Shown here: one piece after another, positions 53,947 to 63,216 of the stretch | How positions within the stretch are numbered: position 1 is the stretch's first letter | How the letters are laid out: each line of letters starts with the position of its first letter | DNA from: Helicobacter rappini | Lineage (GTDB): Bacteria > Campylobacterota > Campylobacteria > Campylobacterales > Helicobacteraceae | Direction of reading: 5' to 3' | Length of the DNA: 64,000 nt | NCBI RefSeq assembly: GCF_900198625.1 | Contig: NZ_FZPK01000005.1 | Coordinates: 44,904 to 108,903, forward strand | The notes under the pieces: generated by a model | Databases searched by the model: none | Seen by the model: only the letters and a program-made list of their open reading frames with translations | Told to the model about the DNA's origin: nothing | Made by a program: the position numbers and the translations under genes

Positions 53947-55673
53947 TGGGACAATGGATAAGTAGTAAAGAATTTGCAAAATTGCATAATTATAATTATG
54001 AAGCTTTAAAAAAGGCGTGTGTTCGTGCTTATAAAGTTGGGAAAAAATTTTGCAAGTTAAAGCATAATATATTATGCTTTTTATATATAAATAACCAAAA
54101 AGGCGGCAATTCTGGCAAAGTCCTTCAAATATGGAGTGAGCCTTTTGCTAGTGAAGCTGAAGCAAATGAGTTTATAACAAACTATAGAATCAATAGATTA
54201 GAAAATGCTGTAAGGGCAAGTAGGCTAGAAGATTCTCAAGTTGCTAGTGTGTTAGGTGCTTTGCAGTCTTGTGGTGGCGTTTCTCGTGTTTGTGATGATG
54301 GTGTTAGAGATGTTTCGCTGTCGCTCAACATGACAAAAGATAAGATGACAAGTAAGGGCGACTTGACAAAGGGTAATGTAAGTAAAGGCGGTGTTATAGA
54401 ATCTAATATAGCTTCCATTAAGAAAGAACTAGATACAACAATGGGCGGTGTAGTGGATTCTGATAATGGTTTGTGTAGTGATTTACATATTTGTGATGAT
54501 GAAGTAGGTGTTATTAAAGATATTTTGCATACTTGCAATAGTGGGCTAGATGTTTCGCTGTCGCTCAACATGACAAATAAAAAAGACAACATGACAAGTG
54601 GGGGCAGTGTAGATGTTTCGCATACGCTCAACATGACAAGTGGCAACATGACAAGCAAGGGTAATGCAAGTAAAGGCAGTATGACAAGTAAAAGCGACTT
54701 AACAAGTAAGCACACACAAGATATAAAACAAGACAATCTCACTTCATTTGACTTTGCTACAACTAAGGCAAGAAGAATAGCGTTAGAGAAAAAGCGGATT
54801 ATAAAAGATTGGGAAAGCTTAAAAAATAAAGGTGTGAGTGCAAAGGACTTTGTAGCAGTAGTCAATCTCAATGCAAATAATGACTACAACTTGAAACTTA
54901 GTGAGAATAAACTCTATGCTTGGCAGAGGGCATATAAAGAGCAAGGATTAGATGGATTACTTGATATTAGGGGTTATGTGAGAGAGGGAGTTAGCCTTAT
55001 TGAGAGTTTGGGGCTAAAAGATTTGCTAGATTCTATCCTAAATGCACAAAGTGCTCGTATAAACATTAATAGTGTGCATGAGCTCTTGCATATGCACTTA
55101 CATACACAAGGAGTGCATGATATTATAGACTTTAAATCTAAGAAAAGTGAGTATATAAGCTATGCAGTGCTGCATAGATATATAAACGCATGGAAAAAGA
55201 AAAATCGACTTAAAAACACCCTTACACACAGAGGTGAAGATGCGCTAATTGGCAATATGAAAGCTAGTTTAGGAAAGAGTAACTATAAAGTTACAAGCAT
55301 TAATCAAGTAGTAGAGATAGATTCTACGCCATTAGACAAAGTCTTTAATGCTCAAAGCTTGGCAGAGAGCTTGGGTGTTGATATAAGTCATGTAAAGTCA
55401 TGGCAGAAAAGATATGTGCTTATCTCTTTAGTAGATACTTATAGCCGCGTGGCTAGCTTTCATATCAGTGATACTGAAAATAGCTTAGGTGTAGCTCGTG
55501 CAGTCGCAAAGTATATCCTTAAGTATGGCAAACCTAAAATGATTAAAGGAGATAATGGCAAGGCATTCCTCTCTAAATACACTAAGGCAGTTATGGAAAA
55601 CTTAGATATAGAGTATAAGAATGTAAGGGCTTATAGTGGGTGGTTAAAACCTTATGTAGAGAATACCTGCTAG
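53946..55673 (+). pseudogene. Mu A-like DDE transposase, cut off at the catalytic Glu
   Basis: 575 codons. The N-terminal Mu-type DNA-binding part (QWISSKEFAKLHNYNYEALKK) is followed by a linker (residues about 95-270) swollen by three palindromic elements (each translated DVSLSLNMT or DVSHTLNMT). A helical domain (ALEKKRIIKDW) and the catalytic core follow: first Asp in VVEIDSTPLDK, second Asp in KGDNGKAF, and a Glu in LKPYVEN, after which a stop ends the frame. The rest of the catalytic domain and the MuB-contacting C-terminus are gone. Unlikely to work. Confidence 0.82.
54308..54638 (+). repeat. Three direct copies of the CAACATGACA element in the transposase gene
   Basis: Copies at 54308-54335 and 54548-54575 are identical over 28 bases (AGATGTTTCGCTG...CTCAACATGACA); the third, 54611-54638, differs only in its centre. 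Spacers between them are rich in GATGACAAGT-like text, which suggests partial copies (MTSKG repeated). Confidence 0.8.
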
Positions 55674-56089
55674 AATATAAGCTATTCTTTAGAGAGAGTT
55701 TGCCACAAGGTTATATAAAGCCCAATTCAATTTTAAGGATAAGTGAGTATCCACTTGCATGGTTTTATTGTAAAAATACAGCTAAATCAGTGCAAAGGGG
55801 AATAGGACTCACACATTTTAGATTACCGCAAGGAAATCTCTATACAAAAGGTGTGAGTGAAAAAGGGCTTGTTGGTAGCTTTGGAGAACAACAGCTGTTG
55901 GAACATACACATAATTATAGTATAACTAATCTAGCAAACACGGGTGATAGGATTAAAGGTGGAAGCGATAATCACAGAAATTATTCTGGGCATCTCTCTC
56001 ACTCAGATAGAGACACAAGCTATGTTGGTGGAAGAACAAATGAAGTAAAGCGCATTCATCTATTAGAAGGATATTATGTAGGGGAATAG
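55674..56089 (+). pseudogene. Phage tail-fibre/collar C-terminal fragment
   Basis: The frame runs from about 55640 to 56089. The text is of the tail-collar type: LPQGYIKPNSILRISEYPLAW, THFRLPQGNLYTKG, EHTHNYSITN, then NYSGHLSH and a final EVKRIHLLEGYYV. Such domains form receptor-binding tips. It begins right at the break in the transposase, with no ribosome site, so it is the 3' remnant of a fibre gene from the phage right half. Confidence 0.72.
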
Positions 56090-56242
56090 TAAGATAAAAC
56101 CTATTTAAACAATGTGAAAATATGCTTTAAATGGCGTTTAAATAGGGCTTTTAAGTTTAGCGTAATCCTTAAAAACAAAAATATTTTAGCTCTTTTTGTA
56201 AAAAGAGGCATGAAATTTTATGTTTTATAAGGAGAATGCAAA
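56090..56242. other. Spacer with TTTAAA repeats
   Basis: 153 bases. TTTAAA recurs at about 56104, 56131 and 56141 in contexts like GGCGTTTAAATAGGG, similar to the array at 52544-52782. AAGGAG before the dam ATG. Confidence 0.4.
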
Positions 56243-57151
56243 ATGAAGTCAAGTGTGTATAAAAGCACAAAGCTAAAAGCACCATTTGCTTGGGTTGGAG
56301 GAAAAAGTAGGCTTGCAAAAGATATAGTATCACTTATGCCACCACATAGATGCTATGTAGAAGTGTTTGGAGGGGCTTTATCTGTTTTATACGCAAAGCC
56401 TAGTGTGGAAGATATATTAGCACAGAGAGCAAAGAAGCGTCTAAGTCTTAAGAAGAATGAAGAAGACATGCAAAATGAAGTGAGTGCCTTTATAGAGAGA
56501 ACATGCAAGGGTCAAACAAGAGTAGATAAACTCACTGAAATAGTCAATGATATCAATGATGATTTAATCAATCTTCACAGAATCATTAAAACACGCCCAA
56601 AAAGCCTACATGCCACATTATCAAGTATGCTAGTAAGCAGAACGCTTTTTGATGGAATTAAACAAGGTATAATAAAACCAAAGAATGATATAGAAAGAGC
56701 AGCGTTTTATTATTTCTTAATCACACAAAGTTTTGGAGGCAAACGAAAGTCATTTATTTTAGGCAAGAGCAGACCACCAAAAAATATCTACAAAGACTTT
56801 ATGAAGTTTTCTCAAAGATTAAAGAGGGTGTATATCGAACACATGGATTTTAGAAAGCTTATAGCAACTTATGATAGTAAAGACACACTCTTTTATCTTG
56901 ATCCGCCTTATTTTGCAACAGAGCATTATTATGAAATAAAAGGTGGATTTGGTGAGAGTGAGCATAGGGACTTAGCTATAATACTACAAGGAATACAAGG
57001 TAAATTTATCTTAAGCTATAATGATTGTGAGTTTATAAGATCACTTTATAAAGACTTTTATATTATGGAGACAAAAAAGATACGATACTCTTTAAATGTA
57101 AAATCTACAAAAAGAGTGCAAGAATTGCTTATTATGAATTTTAAGCCCTAA
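56243..57151 (+). CDS. Phage-type DNA adenine N6-methyltransferase (D12/Dam class)
   Basis: 302 residues. Motif X/I: APFAWVGGKSRLAKDI and YVEVFGGALSVLY. Motif IV: LFYLDPPYFATEHYY. An inserted helical part (residues 65-130) is typical of Dam-class phage enzymes. It would methylate adenine in a short site; GATC is usual for the class, but the target cannot be read here. Mu carries its DNA-modification gene (mom) near the right end; this one holds the corresponding place. Confidence 0.87.
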   Translation: MKSSVYKSTKLKAPFAWVGGKSRLAKDIVSLMPPHRCYVEVFGGALSVLYAKPSVEDILAQRAKKRLSLKKNEEDMQNEVSAFIERTCKGQTRVDKLTEIVNDINDDLINLHRIIKTRPKSLHATLSSMLVSRTLFDGIKQGIIKPKNDIERAAFYYFLITQSFGGKRKSFILGKSRPPKNIYKDFMKFSQRLKRVYIEHMDFRKLIATYDSKDTLFYLDPPYFATEHYYEIKGGFGESEHRDLAIILQGIQGKFILSYNDCEFIRSLYKDFYIMETKKIRYSLNVKSTKRVQELLIMNFKP

Positions 57152-57455
57152 TACCCATAGACTTAAACATAAAAGACAAAATGTTTCTTGTAGTGTCTTT
57201 TTGTGCATATTCTAGATCATGCTTTTGAATAGATATGCCATGTTGAATAAGCATTAAGACTGCTTCAATATTACCGCATGCAATAGCAGTTTGCATTGGT
57301 GTATCATCTCTATAAGTCTTTTCTGCATTTATCCCTGCTTTTAAATAGGCTAGAATAGCTTCATTTGAAAAATTTATAATATGTCTATGAAAACGCCTCA
57401 TATCTCCCTTTTTTACATCATACTGAATCTCTCTTTGTAAATCTTGTGTATTCAT
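57141..57455 (-). CDS. Small ankyrin-repeat protein
   Basis: 104 residues with two recognisable ankyrin repeats: NFSNEAILAYLKAGINAE and DDTPMQTAIACGNIEAVLML, then IQHGISIQKHDLE. ATG with AAAGGAT. It converges on the methylase gene and overlaps its end by 11 bases. Ankyrin proteins bind other proteins; no target visible. Confidence 0.75.
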   Translation of the reverse strand: MNTQDLQREIQYDVKKGDMRRFHRHIINFSNEAILAYLKAGINAEKTYRDDTPMQTAIACGNIEAVLMLIQHGISIQKHDLEYAQKDTTRNILSFMFKSMGIRA

Positions 57456-57616
57456 GTTTTATCCTTTTTCTATAATTTATAACATTATAACTTGGGTAAG
57501 CTGTGCTTTGGCTGTTGTGAGGAAAGACTTTGCAATAAATAATTATAAAACATAATGTTTTATTGCAAAGCCTCTATTGATTGCTACAATCCATTATAAA
57601 AAATAAGGGAATAGGA

Positions 57617-58273
57617 ATGAAAAGATTAAGAAAAAGCCCTATTACATGTAGGGAGGTTATAGAACGCATAAAAGATATCCTAGCTATAGATGGGCTTCTG
57701 TCTCCAAAAGATATTGATGTGGCTCATGCTTTAAAAATAAGCCCAAATGCACTCGCACAAAGAAAATTCCAAAACACAATCCCATATCAACATGTTTTAG
57801 ATTTCTTGCATAATAAAAATATTTCAATTAATCAATTTTTCTATGGTAGTGATCCTATAGAAGTAGCCAAACATTCTTTGAAATATAAGATTTTAAAGCT
57901 ATATACAGCAAATGTATCAGCAGGGGCTCTTTGTGAGAATACAGAGGTAGAATGCAAGGATATTATATTTGATACAACCATGTTAAAAGAAATGGGGTTT
58001 TATGAATGTGAGGTTGTAAGGGTTTGTGGTGATAGTATGGAGGGAGCAATACATCATGGGAGCTTATGCTTTATAGATGTGAGATACAAGGATATTAAAA
58101 ATGGCAAAATATATGCGATAAATACAAAAGATGGTGTGTTCGTAAAGCAATGCTATCACACGCCTACTCACATAATACTTTCAAGCATGAATGATATTTA
58201 TCTGCCAATACAATATCCATTAGAAGAAGTCAATGTGATAGGTAGGGTTAAAGGTGTGATAAATGCCTTATAG
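57617..58273 (+). CDS. S24-type repressor with CI-like N-terminal domain
   Basis: 218 residues from the ATG at 57617 (AGGGA upstream; an earlier TTG-side extension to 57581 is less likely). A Bacteriophage CI-type helix-turn-helix (LSPKDIDVAHALKISPNALAQ) is followed by an S24 domain: cleavage region VSAGALCEN, nucleophile GDSMEG, catalytic Lys in GVFVKQC. A second self-cleaving repressor in the window, unlike the one at 52779. It may belong to another element. Confidence 0.85.
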   Translation: MKRLRKSPITCREVIERIKDILAIDGLLSPKDIDVAHALKISPNALAQRKFQNTIPYQHVLDFLHNKNISINQFFYGSDPIEVAKHSLKYKILKLYTANVSAGALCENTEVECKDIIFDTTMLKEMGFYECEVVRVCGDSMEGAIHHGSLCFIDVRYKDIKNGKIYAINTKDGVFVKQCYHTPTHIILSSMNDIYLPIQYPLEEVNVIGRVKGVINAL

Positions 58274-58420
58274 GGTGCATGGGATAGATATTAATTATAG
58301 CTTAGTGTCAGTATGAGCTCTAGTATCAACACACATAATGAAAGACAGACAAACAACTTCTGCTATAGCGTTTGAGAGTTAAATTAAAGATGTTTGTGTT
58401 TATGAAATAATAAGACAAAA

Positions 58421-58502
58421 TTTACATTTAAAATCAAAGTCAAAAAATGCAGGATTCAAGCACACTTTGATTTTAAATGTAAAATGACTTTGATTTTAAA
58501 TG
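58421..58502. repeat. Perfect 20-bp inverted repeat with a third partial copy
   Basis: TTTACATTTAAAATCAAAGT (58421-58440) and its exact reverse complement (58464-58483) enclose 23 bases. ACTTTGATTTTAAATG returns at 58487-58502, spanning the start codon of the next ORF. Related AAATCAAAGTG pieces follow the giant ORF stop. Confidence 0.75.
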
Positions 58503-59113
58503 CGGTTATACAACAAGACTATAAATCTTTGAGTGAGAATAATCCAGCTATGTTTGCTAAAATAATGCAAAAGTTTAATCCTAGAGATTTCTTAAAAGGT
58601 AAAAAGCAAGTGCAAGAAGTAAGTAAGGATATTTTTAATAAAGAATTAGCACAAGAAATAGAATCTGCTTTAAAAAATGGCAAAGTAGAGACAATGCCAC
58701 AGGCAGAGTTTAGAAATAGAGAAGAGTTTGCAAAAATGTTTGATAGTATAAAAGGCAATAAGGGTGTTATCAAAACGCCCTATAAAGATATAAAAGTATA
58801 TATTCCTTATGCGTGGGAACATTTTACAAACAACACATATAACACAAACCGAGAAAATATAAAAGGCGGATTTTTTGAGACTTTTAGAGACCCTTTATTT
58901 ATTGTAGAACAAACACAGCAAGGGCAAAAAGAGCCTAGCGTATATTTTTATAAACCATTTTTTGATAAGGATAAAAATCTTATGAATCTGTTTGGAATAG
59001 GCATACAAGGACATAAAATCAAATTTAAAACATATTATTTTGATGAAAAAGAAACCAGAATAAACAATATATTAAAGAGTGAAAATGTAAAGATTTTGTA
59101 TTTAAAGGGATAG
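58484..59113 (+). CDS. PBECR-like nuclease-domain fragment of a polyvalent protein
   Basis: 209 residues. The start region is built from repeat DNA (TLILNAVIQQ), so the ATG may be accidental. The second half (GVIKTPYKDIKVYIPYAWEH, GFFETFRDPLFIVEQ, PSVYFYKPFFD, and KFKTYYFDEKETRI) has the pattern of phage Barnase/EndoU/ColicinE5/RelE-like nucleases. It is probably the C-terminal remnant of a second large polyvalent gene, or a freestanding effector. Confidence 0.6.
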   Translation: MTLILNAVIQQDYKSLSENNPAMFAKIMQKFNPRDFLKGKKQVQEVSKDIFNKELAQEIESALKNGKVETMPQAEFRNREEFAKMFDSIKGNKGVIKTPYKDIKVYIPYAWEHFTNNTYNTNRENIKGGFFETFRDPLFIVEQTQQGQKEPSVYFYKPFFDKDKNLMNLFGIGIQGHKIKFKTYYFDEKETRINNILKSENVKILYLKG

Positions 59114-59364
59114 CCTACACCAAAATCCCATCCCATGCAATCCGACACAACACGGTTAGGTTTGTGAAATAGCACCAAACTTATAGCCGGTATATATCTT
59201 TACTAATGCTACCACAGATGAAGGCATATGGCTATCATACCACAAATTCCCAAACAAAACAAGCCCCTATATTTCAAACAAACAAAAATCTACAATAACA
59301 AAATGGTTTCAACAACACAATTAAAACAAACTGCTATAAAAACAAATCAAGGATAAAAAGCAAA
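59114..59364. other. Gap without a gene
   Basis: 251 bases, A/C-rich on this strand, with no start-stop frame of note and no hairpin that I trust. Confidence 0.4.
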
Positions 59365-59895
59365 ATGCTAAAAACAATTGGAAATATTATTTATGATTAT
59401 TACCAATTCTTTATACTCCCATTCTTAAGCATAAGTATATTCTATGCTATGGAATATATGAGTAGGGGTGTAGAATTCTTTGTTAATGAAAATGGAGTTA
59501 AATGGAGATTTTTAAGCTTTTGCGCTTTAATGCAGTTTTTCGTTAGCTTAGTTGTTATTTTAAGCGTTTCTGCTATGTTTAAAAGTGATGCCCTGCAAGA
59601 ATATCAAACCTTGCAACTTGTAGCTATTATCTTACTTGGCACAACACCCTTTAACATAAGCATTTTAATATGGGTAGCAATAAAACTAGAGATATACAGA
59701 CTTATGAGAAATCGATATAAAGACGAATTAAAAGATTTAATAAAAGCAGAATCATTTATAGGACAAGCCATAAAAGCAAATGAAGCACAAGAGAAAGAAA
59801 ACATAAAACAACCCCAACATTACAGAATTTTGATATGTGTCTCATGGATTCTGCAGCAAGTTTTACTTCTAAGGGTAAAAAATTACTGGAAATAA
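59365..59895 (+). CDS. Membrane protein of unknown function
   Basis: 176 residues with three hydrophobic segments (FFILPFLSISIFYAMEY, FCALMQFFVSLVVILSVSA, VAIILLGTTPFNISILIWVAI) and a charged C-terminal helix. ATG with AAGGATAAA. No family recognised. It ends 122 bases before ileS. Confidence 0.55.
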   Translation: MLKTIGNIIYDYYQFFILPFLSISIFYAMEYMSRGVEFFVNENGVKWRFLSFCALMQFFVSLVVILSVSAMFKSDALQEYQTLQLVAIILLGTTPFNISILIWVAIKLEIYRLMRNRYKDELKDLIKAESFIGQAIKANEAQEKENIKQPQHYRILICVSWILQQVLLLRVKNYWK

Positions 59896-60017
59896 CTTGT
59901 GTGTTCCAAAACAAACAAGCTACTTTTGGTAAAATCTCACAAACAAAAGCAAATATTAAAGAATCCTTTGTGAAAATTTGTTAAAATTCAAAATTTTATA
60001 AACGCAAAAGGAATGTT

Positions 60018-62945
60018 ATGGACCAAGCACAAAAAGACTACAAAGATACACTGATATTGCCAAAGACAGATTTTCCAATGAAAGGTAATCTTCCGCAAAA
60101 AGAGCCAGAGAGATATAAGAAATGGCAGGAATACGCATACAGCACAATGAGTAAAGCAAGAACAAGCTTGAATAAAGTGAAGCAAAGTCAAACAAATCAG
60201 GGCGAAATCAATCCAAATGAAATTAATCCAAGCGGAGTCAATCCAAACAAAGCAAATCAAAACGAAACAAACACCACAAATAAGAATAAATCAAGCACAA
60301 ATAACACATTTACACTCCATGATGGACCGCCCTATGCAAATGGGCATTTGCATGTAGGACATGCCCTAAATAAGATTCTAAAAGACTTCATTATTAAATA
60401 TCATTATTTTCAGGGAAAGCAAGTGTTTTATACGCCCGGTTGGGATTGTCATGGTTTGCCAATAGAGCAGCAAGTAAGCAATGCTTATGAAGCAGAAAAA
60501 AAGATTCCAACCAAACTTGAGATTAGAGAAGCATGTAGAAAACACGCAGAAAAATTTGTGGAAATACAGAAAAATGAGTTTTTATCATTTGGTATTGTAG
60601 GCGATTTTGATAATCCTTATAAGACTATGAAATATAAGTTTGAAGCTGATATTTACCGCGCTCTTGTGAAAGTGGCAAAAGCTGGATTATTAACACAAAG
60701 AAGTAAGCCTATATTTTGGAGCTGGGCGGCAAAAAGTGCCTTAGCAGAAGCAGAAGTTGAGTATAAAGACAAGAGATCAGATTCTATATTTGTAGCATTT
60801 CCTCTGCAAACAAGCACTCTAAAAGCCCTAAATCTAGAATCTTTTAGCACAAAAGTAACCCCATATATGCTTATATGGACGACTACGCCTTGGACTCTTC
60901 CTAGCAATGTAGCCATTGCGCTAAATCCTAATGAATCTTATGTGCTAGTAAGTAATGGTGCAATAGTAGCTAAAAAACTTTATGAAAAATTGAAAGAAAG
61001 AGGGGTTATAGAAGGTGAGATTCTAGCAACAATAGAATCTAAAAATTTTGAAAAACACTATGCTACAAACCCTTTAAATAATAGAGATTCTATGCTGATT
61101 CTAGCAGAGTATGTAAGCATGGAAGATGGCAGTGGAGCGGTGCATAATGCCCCCGGACATGGCGAAGATGACTACTTTACATGCCTGAAATATGACCTGC
61201 CTGTTATTATGCCTGTTGATGATTCTGGCTGTTTTGATGAGAGTATTATCACGCTAGGACTTTTTGAAAAAGAAGTGATAGATGAGTTTGTAGGCTCTCA
61301 TATTTTTAAAGCACAAAAAAGAATACTAGAGATTCTAAAAGATAAAAATGCACTGCTTCATCATGAAGAGATAGTGCATTCATACCCGCATTGCTGGCGG
61401 ACAAATAAGCCCATTATTTTCCGTGCTACAAAGCAGTGGTTTATTCTCATGGATAAGCCTTACTATAATGGAAAGACACTGAGACAAGTCGCCTTGCAAG
61501 AGATTGAAAACACAAGATTCTATCCAAAAAATGGGATAAATCGCATAAAAAGCATGGTGGAAAATCGCCCCGATTGGTGTATCTCAAGGCAGCGAGATTG
61601 GGGTGTGCCTATCGCATTTTTCATTGATAAAGAAAGTGGTGAGCCTATATTTGATGAGATTCTAACAAGTCATATAGAATCTTTATTTGAAACTCATGGC
61701 TGCGATGTATGGTGGGAGAGAGAAATCATTGATTTATTGCCTGATTCTTATAAAGATAAGGCAAATTTATATGAAAAAAACATGCACATTTTAGATGTAT
61801 GGTTTGATAGCGGTAGCACTTGGTTTGCCGTGCTAGATAGTAAGGATTATAATAGCGGATATGCCCCTGCTGATGTATATTTGGAGGGGAGCGATCAGCA
61901 TAGAGGCTGGTTTCAAAGCTCTCTCTTACTAGGTTGTGCGATAAATCATAAAGCCCCTTTTAAAACTATCATTACACATGGTTTTACCATTGATGAAAAA
62001 AGTGAGAAAATGAGTAAGTCAAAGGGCAATGTCCTTGCCCCAAGTAAGATTATTAGCGAAAGTGGAAGTGAGATTTTGCGACTTTGGGTAGCCCTGTCAG
62101 ATTATCAAAATGATGTGAAAATATCGCAAAATATCCTAAAACAAGTGAGTGAAAACTATCTTAAATTGCGAAATACTATCCGCTTTTTACTTGCCAATAC
62201 ACAAGGGCTAACAAAGCTTAGCTCTAGTGAGAATTTTAGCATCATTGATGAATGGGTATTGCATGAAGCAAAGCAGGTATTAAATGAAGTAGATTCTTTA
62301 TTCAGTGAATATGAGTTTTCAAAAGGATTCCAAGTTTTAAATGGCTTTATCACGGCAACTTTAAGCGGAATCTATTTAGATATTTGTAAGGATAGCTTGT
62401 ATTGTGATACGATAGATTCTAACAAACGCCTTGCAATCCAAAGTGTGTTTGCAATGTTAGCAAATAATATATTACATTTACTTGCACCATTTTTAACTTA
62501 CACTATTGATGAAGCACTTGATTATGCACCTTTTGTGATTAAAGGTGAGGCAAAAAATGTGTTTGAATTAGAGAAATTTGCTATACCAAACTTTAGTTTT
62601 AGTGAAGAAAAACAAGAAAAAATCAAGCTATGTTTAGCCCTAAGAAGCCTGTTTAACGAACAGGTTGATAAACTCAAAAAAGAAAAAGTGCTAAAATCAA
62701 GCCTAGAGTTAAGCCTATCCCTACCAAAAGAATGCGAAAATAGCAAGGATTTAATCGCAGATTTTCTAATGGTGAGTGAATGCGTATGTGAAAAAACTAA
62801 TAGCGACATACTCTTTAGCATTAACTTAGATAATAAAACCTATCATGTCTATAAAGCTACAAAAGAGAAATGCCCCAGATGCTGGCAGTTTAAAAAAGAT
62901 TCTAACATGGAAGTATGCAGTCGTTGCAATAAAGTGCTATCGTAA
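60018..62945 (+). CDS. ileS: Isoleucyl-tRNA synthetase
   Basis: 975 residues. HIGH motif in PPYANGHLHVGHA near residue 104, WDCHGLPIEQQ near 142, editing domain WTTTPWTLPSN near 294, KMSKSKGNV near 661, and C-terminal zinc fingers CPRCWQF and CSRC near 955. Complete. Between the N-terminal helix (EYAYSTMSKAR) and the catalytic domain lies an Asn-rich insertion of about 40 residues (near 55-93) built from a degenerate NP-N repeat, absent from most IleS. ATG with AAAAGGA. Confidence 0.97.
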   Translation: MDQAQKDYKDTLILPKTDFPMKGNLPQKEPERYKKWQEYAYSTMSKARTSLNKVKQSQTNQGEINPNEINPSGVNPNKANQNETNTTNKNKSSTNNTFTLHDGPPYANGHLHVGHALNKILKDFIIKYHYFQGKQVFYTPGWDCHGLPIEQQVSNAYEAEKKIPTKLEIREACRKHAEKFVEIQKNEFLSFGIVGDFDNPYKTMKYKFEADIYRALVKVAKAGLLTQRSKPIFWSWAAKSALAEAEVEYKDKRSDSIFVAFPLQTSTLKALNLESFSTKVTPYMLIWTTTPWTLPSNVAIALNPNESYVLVSNGAIVAKKLYEKLKERGVIEGEILATIESKNFEKHYATNPLNNRDSMLILAEYVSMEDGSGAVHNAPGHGEDDYFTCLKYDLPVIMPVDDSGCFDESIITLGLFEKEVIDEFVGSHIFKAQKRILEILKDKNALLHHEEIVHSYPHCWRTNKPIIFRATKQWFILMDKPYYNGKTLRQVALQEIENTRFYPKNGINRIKSMVENRPDWCISRQRDWGVPIAFFIDKESGEPIFDEILTSHIESLFETHGCDVWWEREIIDLLPDSYKDKANLYEKNMHILDVWFDSGSTWFAVLDSKDYNSGYAPADVYLEGSDQHRGWFQSSLLLGCAINHKAPFKTIITHGFTIDEKSEKMSKSKGNVLAPSKIISESGSEILRLWVALSDYQNDVKISQNILKQVSENYLKLRNTIRFLLANTQGLTKLSSSENFSIIDEWVLHEAKQVLNEVDSLFSEYEFSKGFQVLNGFITATLSGIYLDICKDSLYCDTIDSNKRLAIQSVFAMLANNILHLLAPFLTYTIDEALDYAPFVIKGEAKNVFELEKFAIPNFSFSEEKQEKIKLCLALRSLFNEQVDKLKKEKVLKSSLELSLSLPKECENSKDLIADFLMVSECVCEKTNSDILFSINLDNKTYHVYKATKEKCPRCWQFKKDSNMEVCSRCNKVLS

Positions 62946-63216
62946 AATAAGTAGCATGTGAGAACAAAAAAGAAGTGATTGTCTTTTGGAGATTGTCGTT
63001 CGTTGTTGTTTTGCGTGTGCTTAATATCTAACACAATGCCCAAAAAGATAGTTTGCCTATGATTTAATGTGCAAGAAACAGATTCTAAAAATCTAATTTC
63101 TTAGCAAATTAAAAATTGATAACCAAAAATTTAAACTAATTTTCTAAAACCTTACATAATCCTTTACACTCTTTTTAATAAAATCTTTAAACCCTTAGTG
63201 TGCATATTGTCATAAT
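62946..63216. other. Gap after ileS
   Basis: 271 bases, AT-rich. No gene; a minus-strand frame at 62849-63043 mostly overlaps ileS and is discounted. Confidence 0.4.

Noticed and set aside
54308..54638. CRISPR-like array in the transposase gene
   Set aside because: Three repeats of unequal spacing (240 and 63 bases between starts) within a coding frame, no cas genes; an interspersed palindromic element instead.
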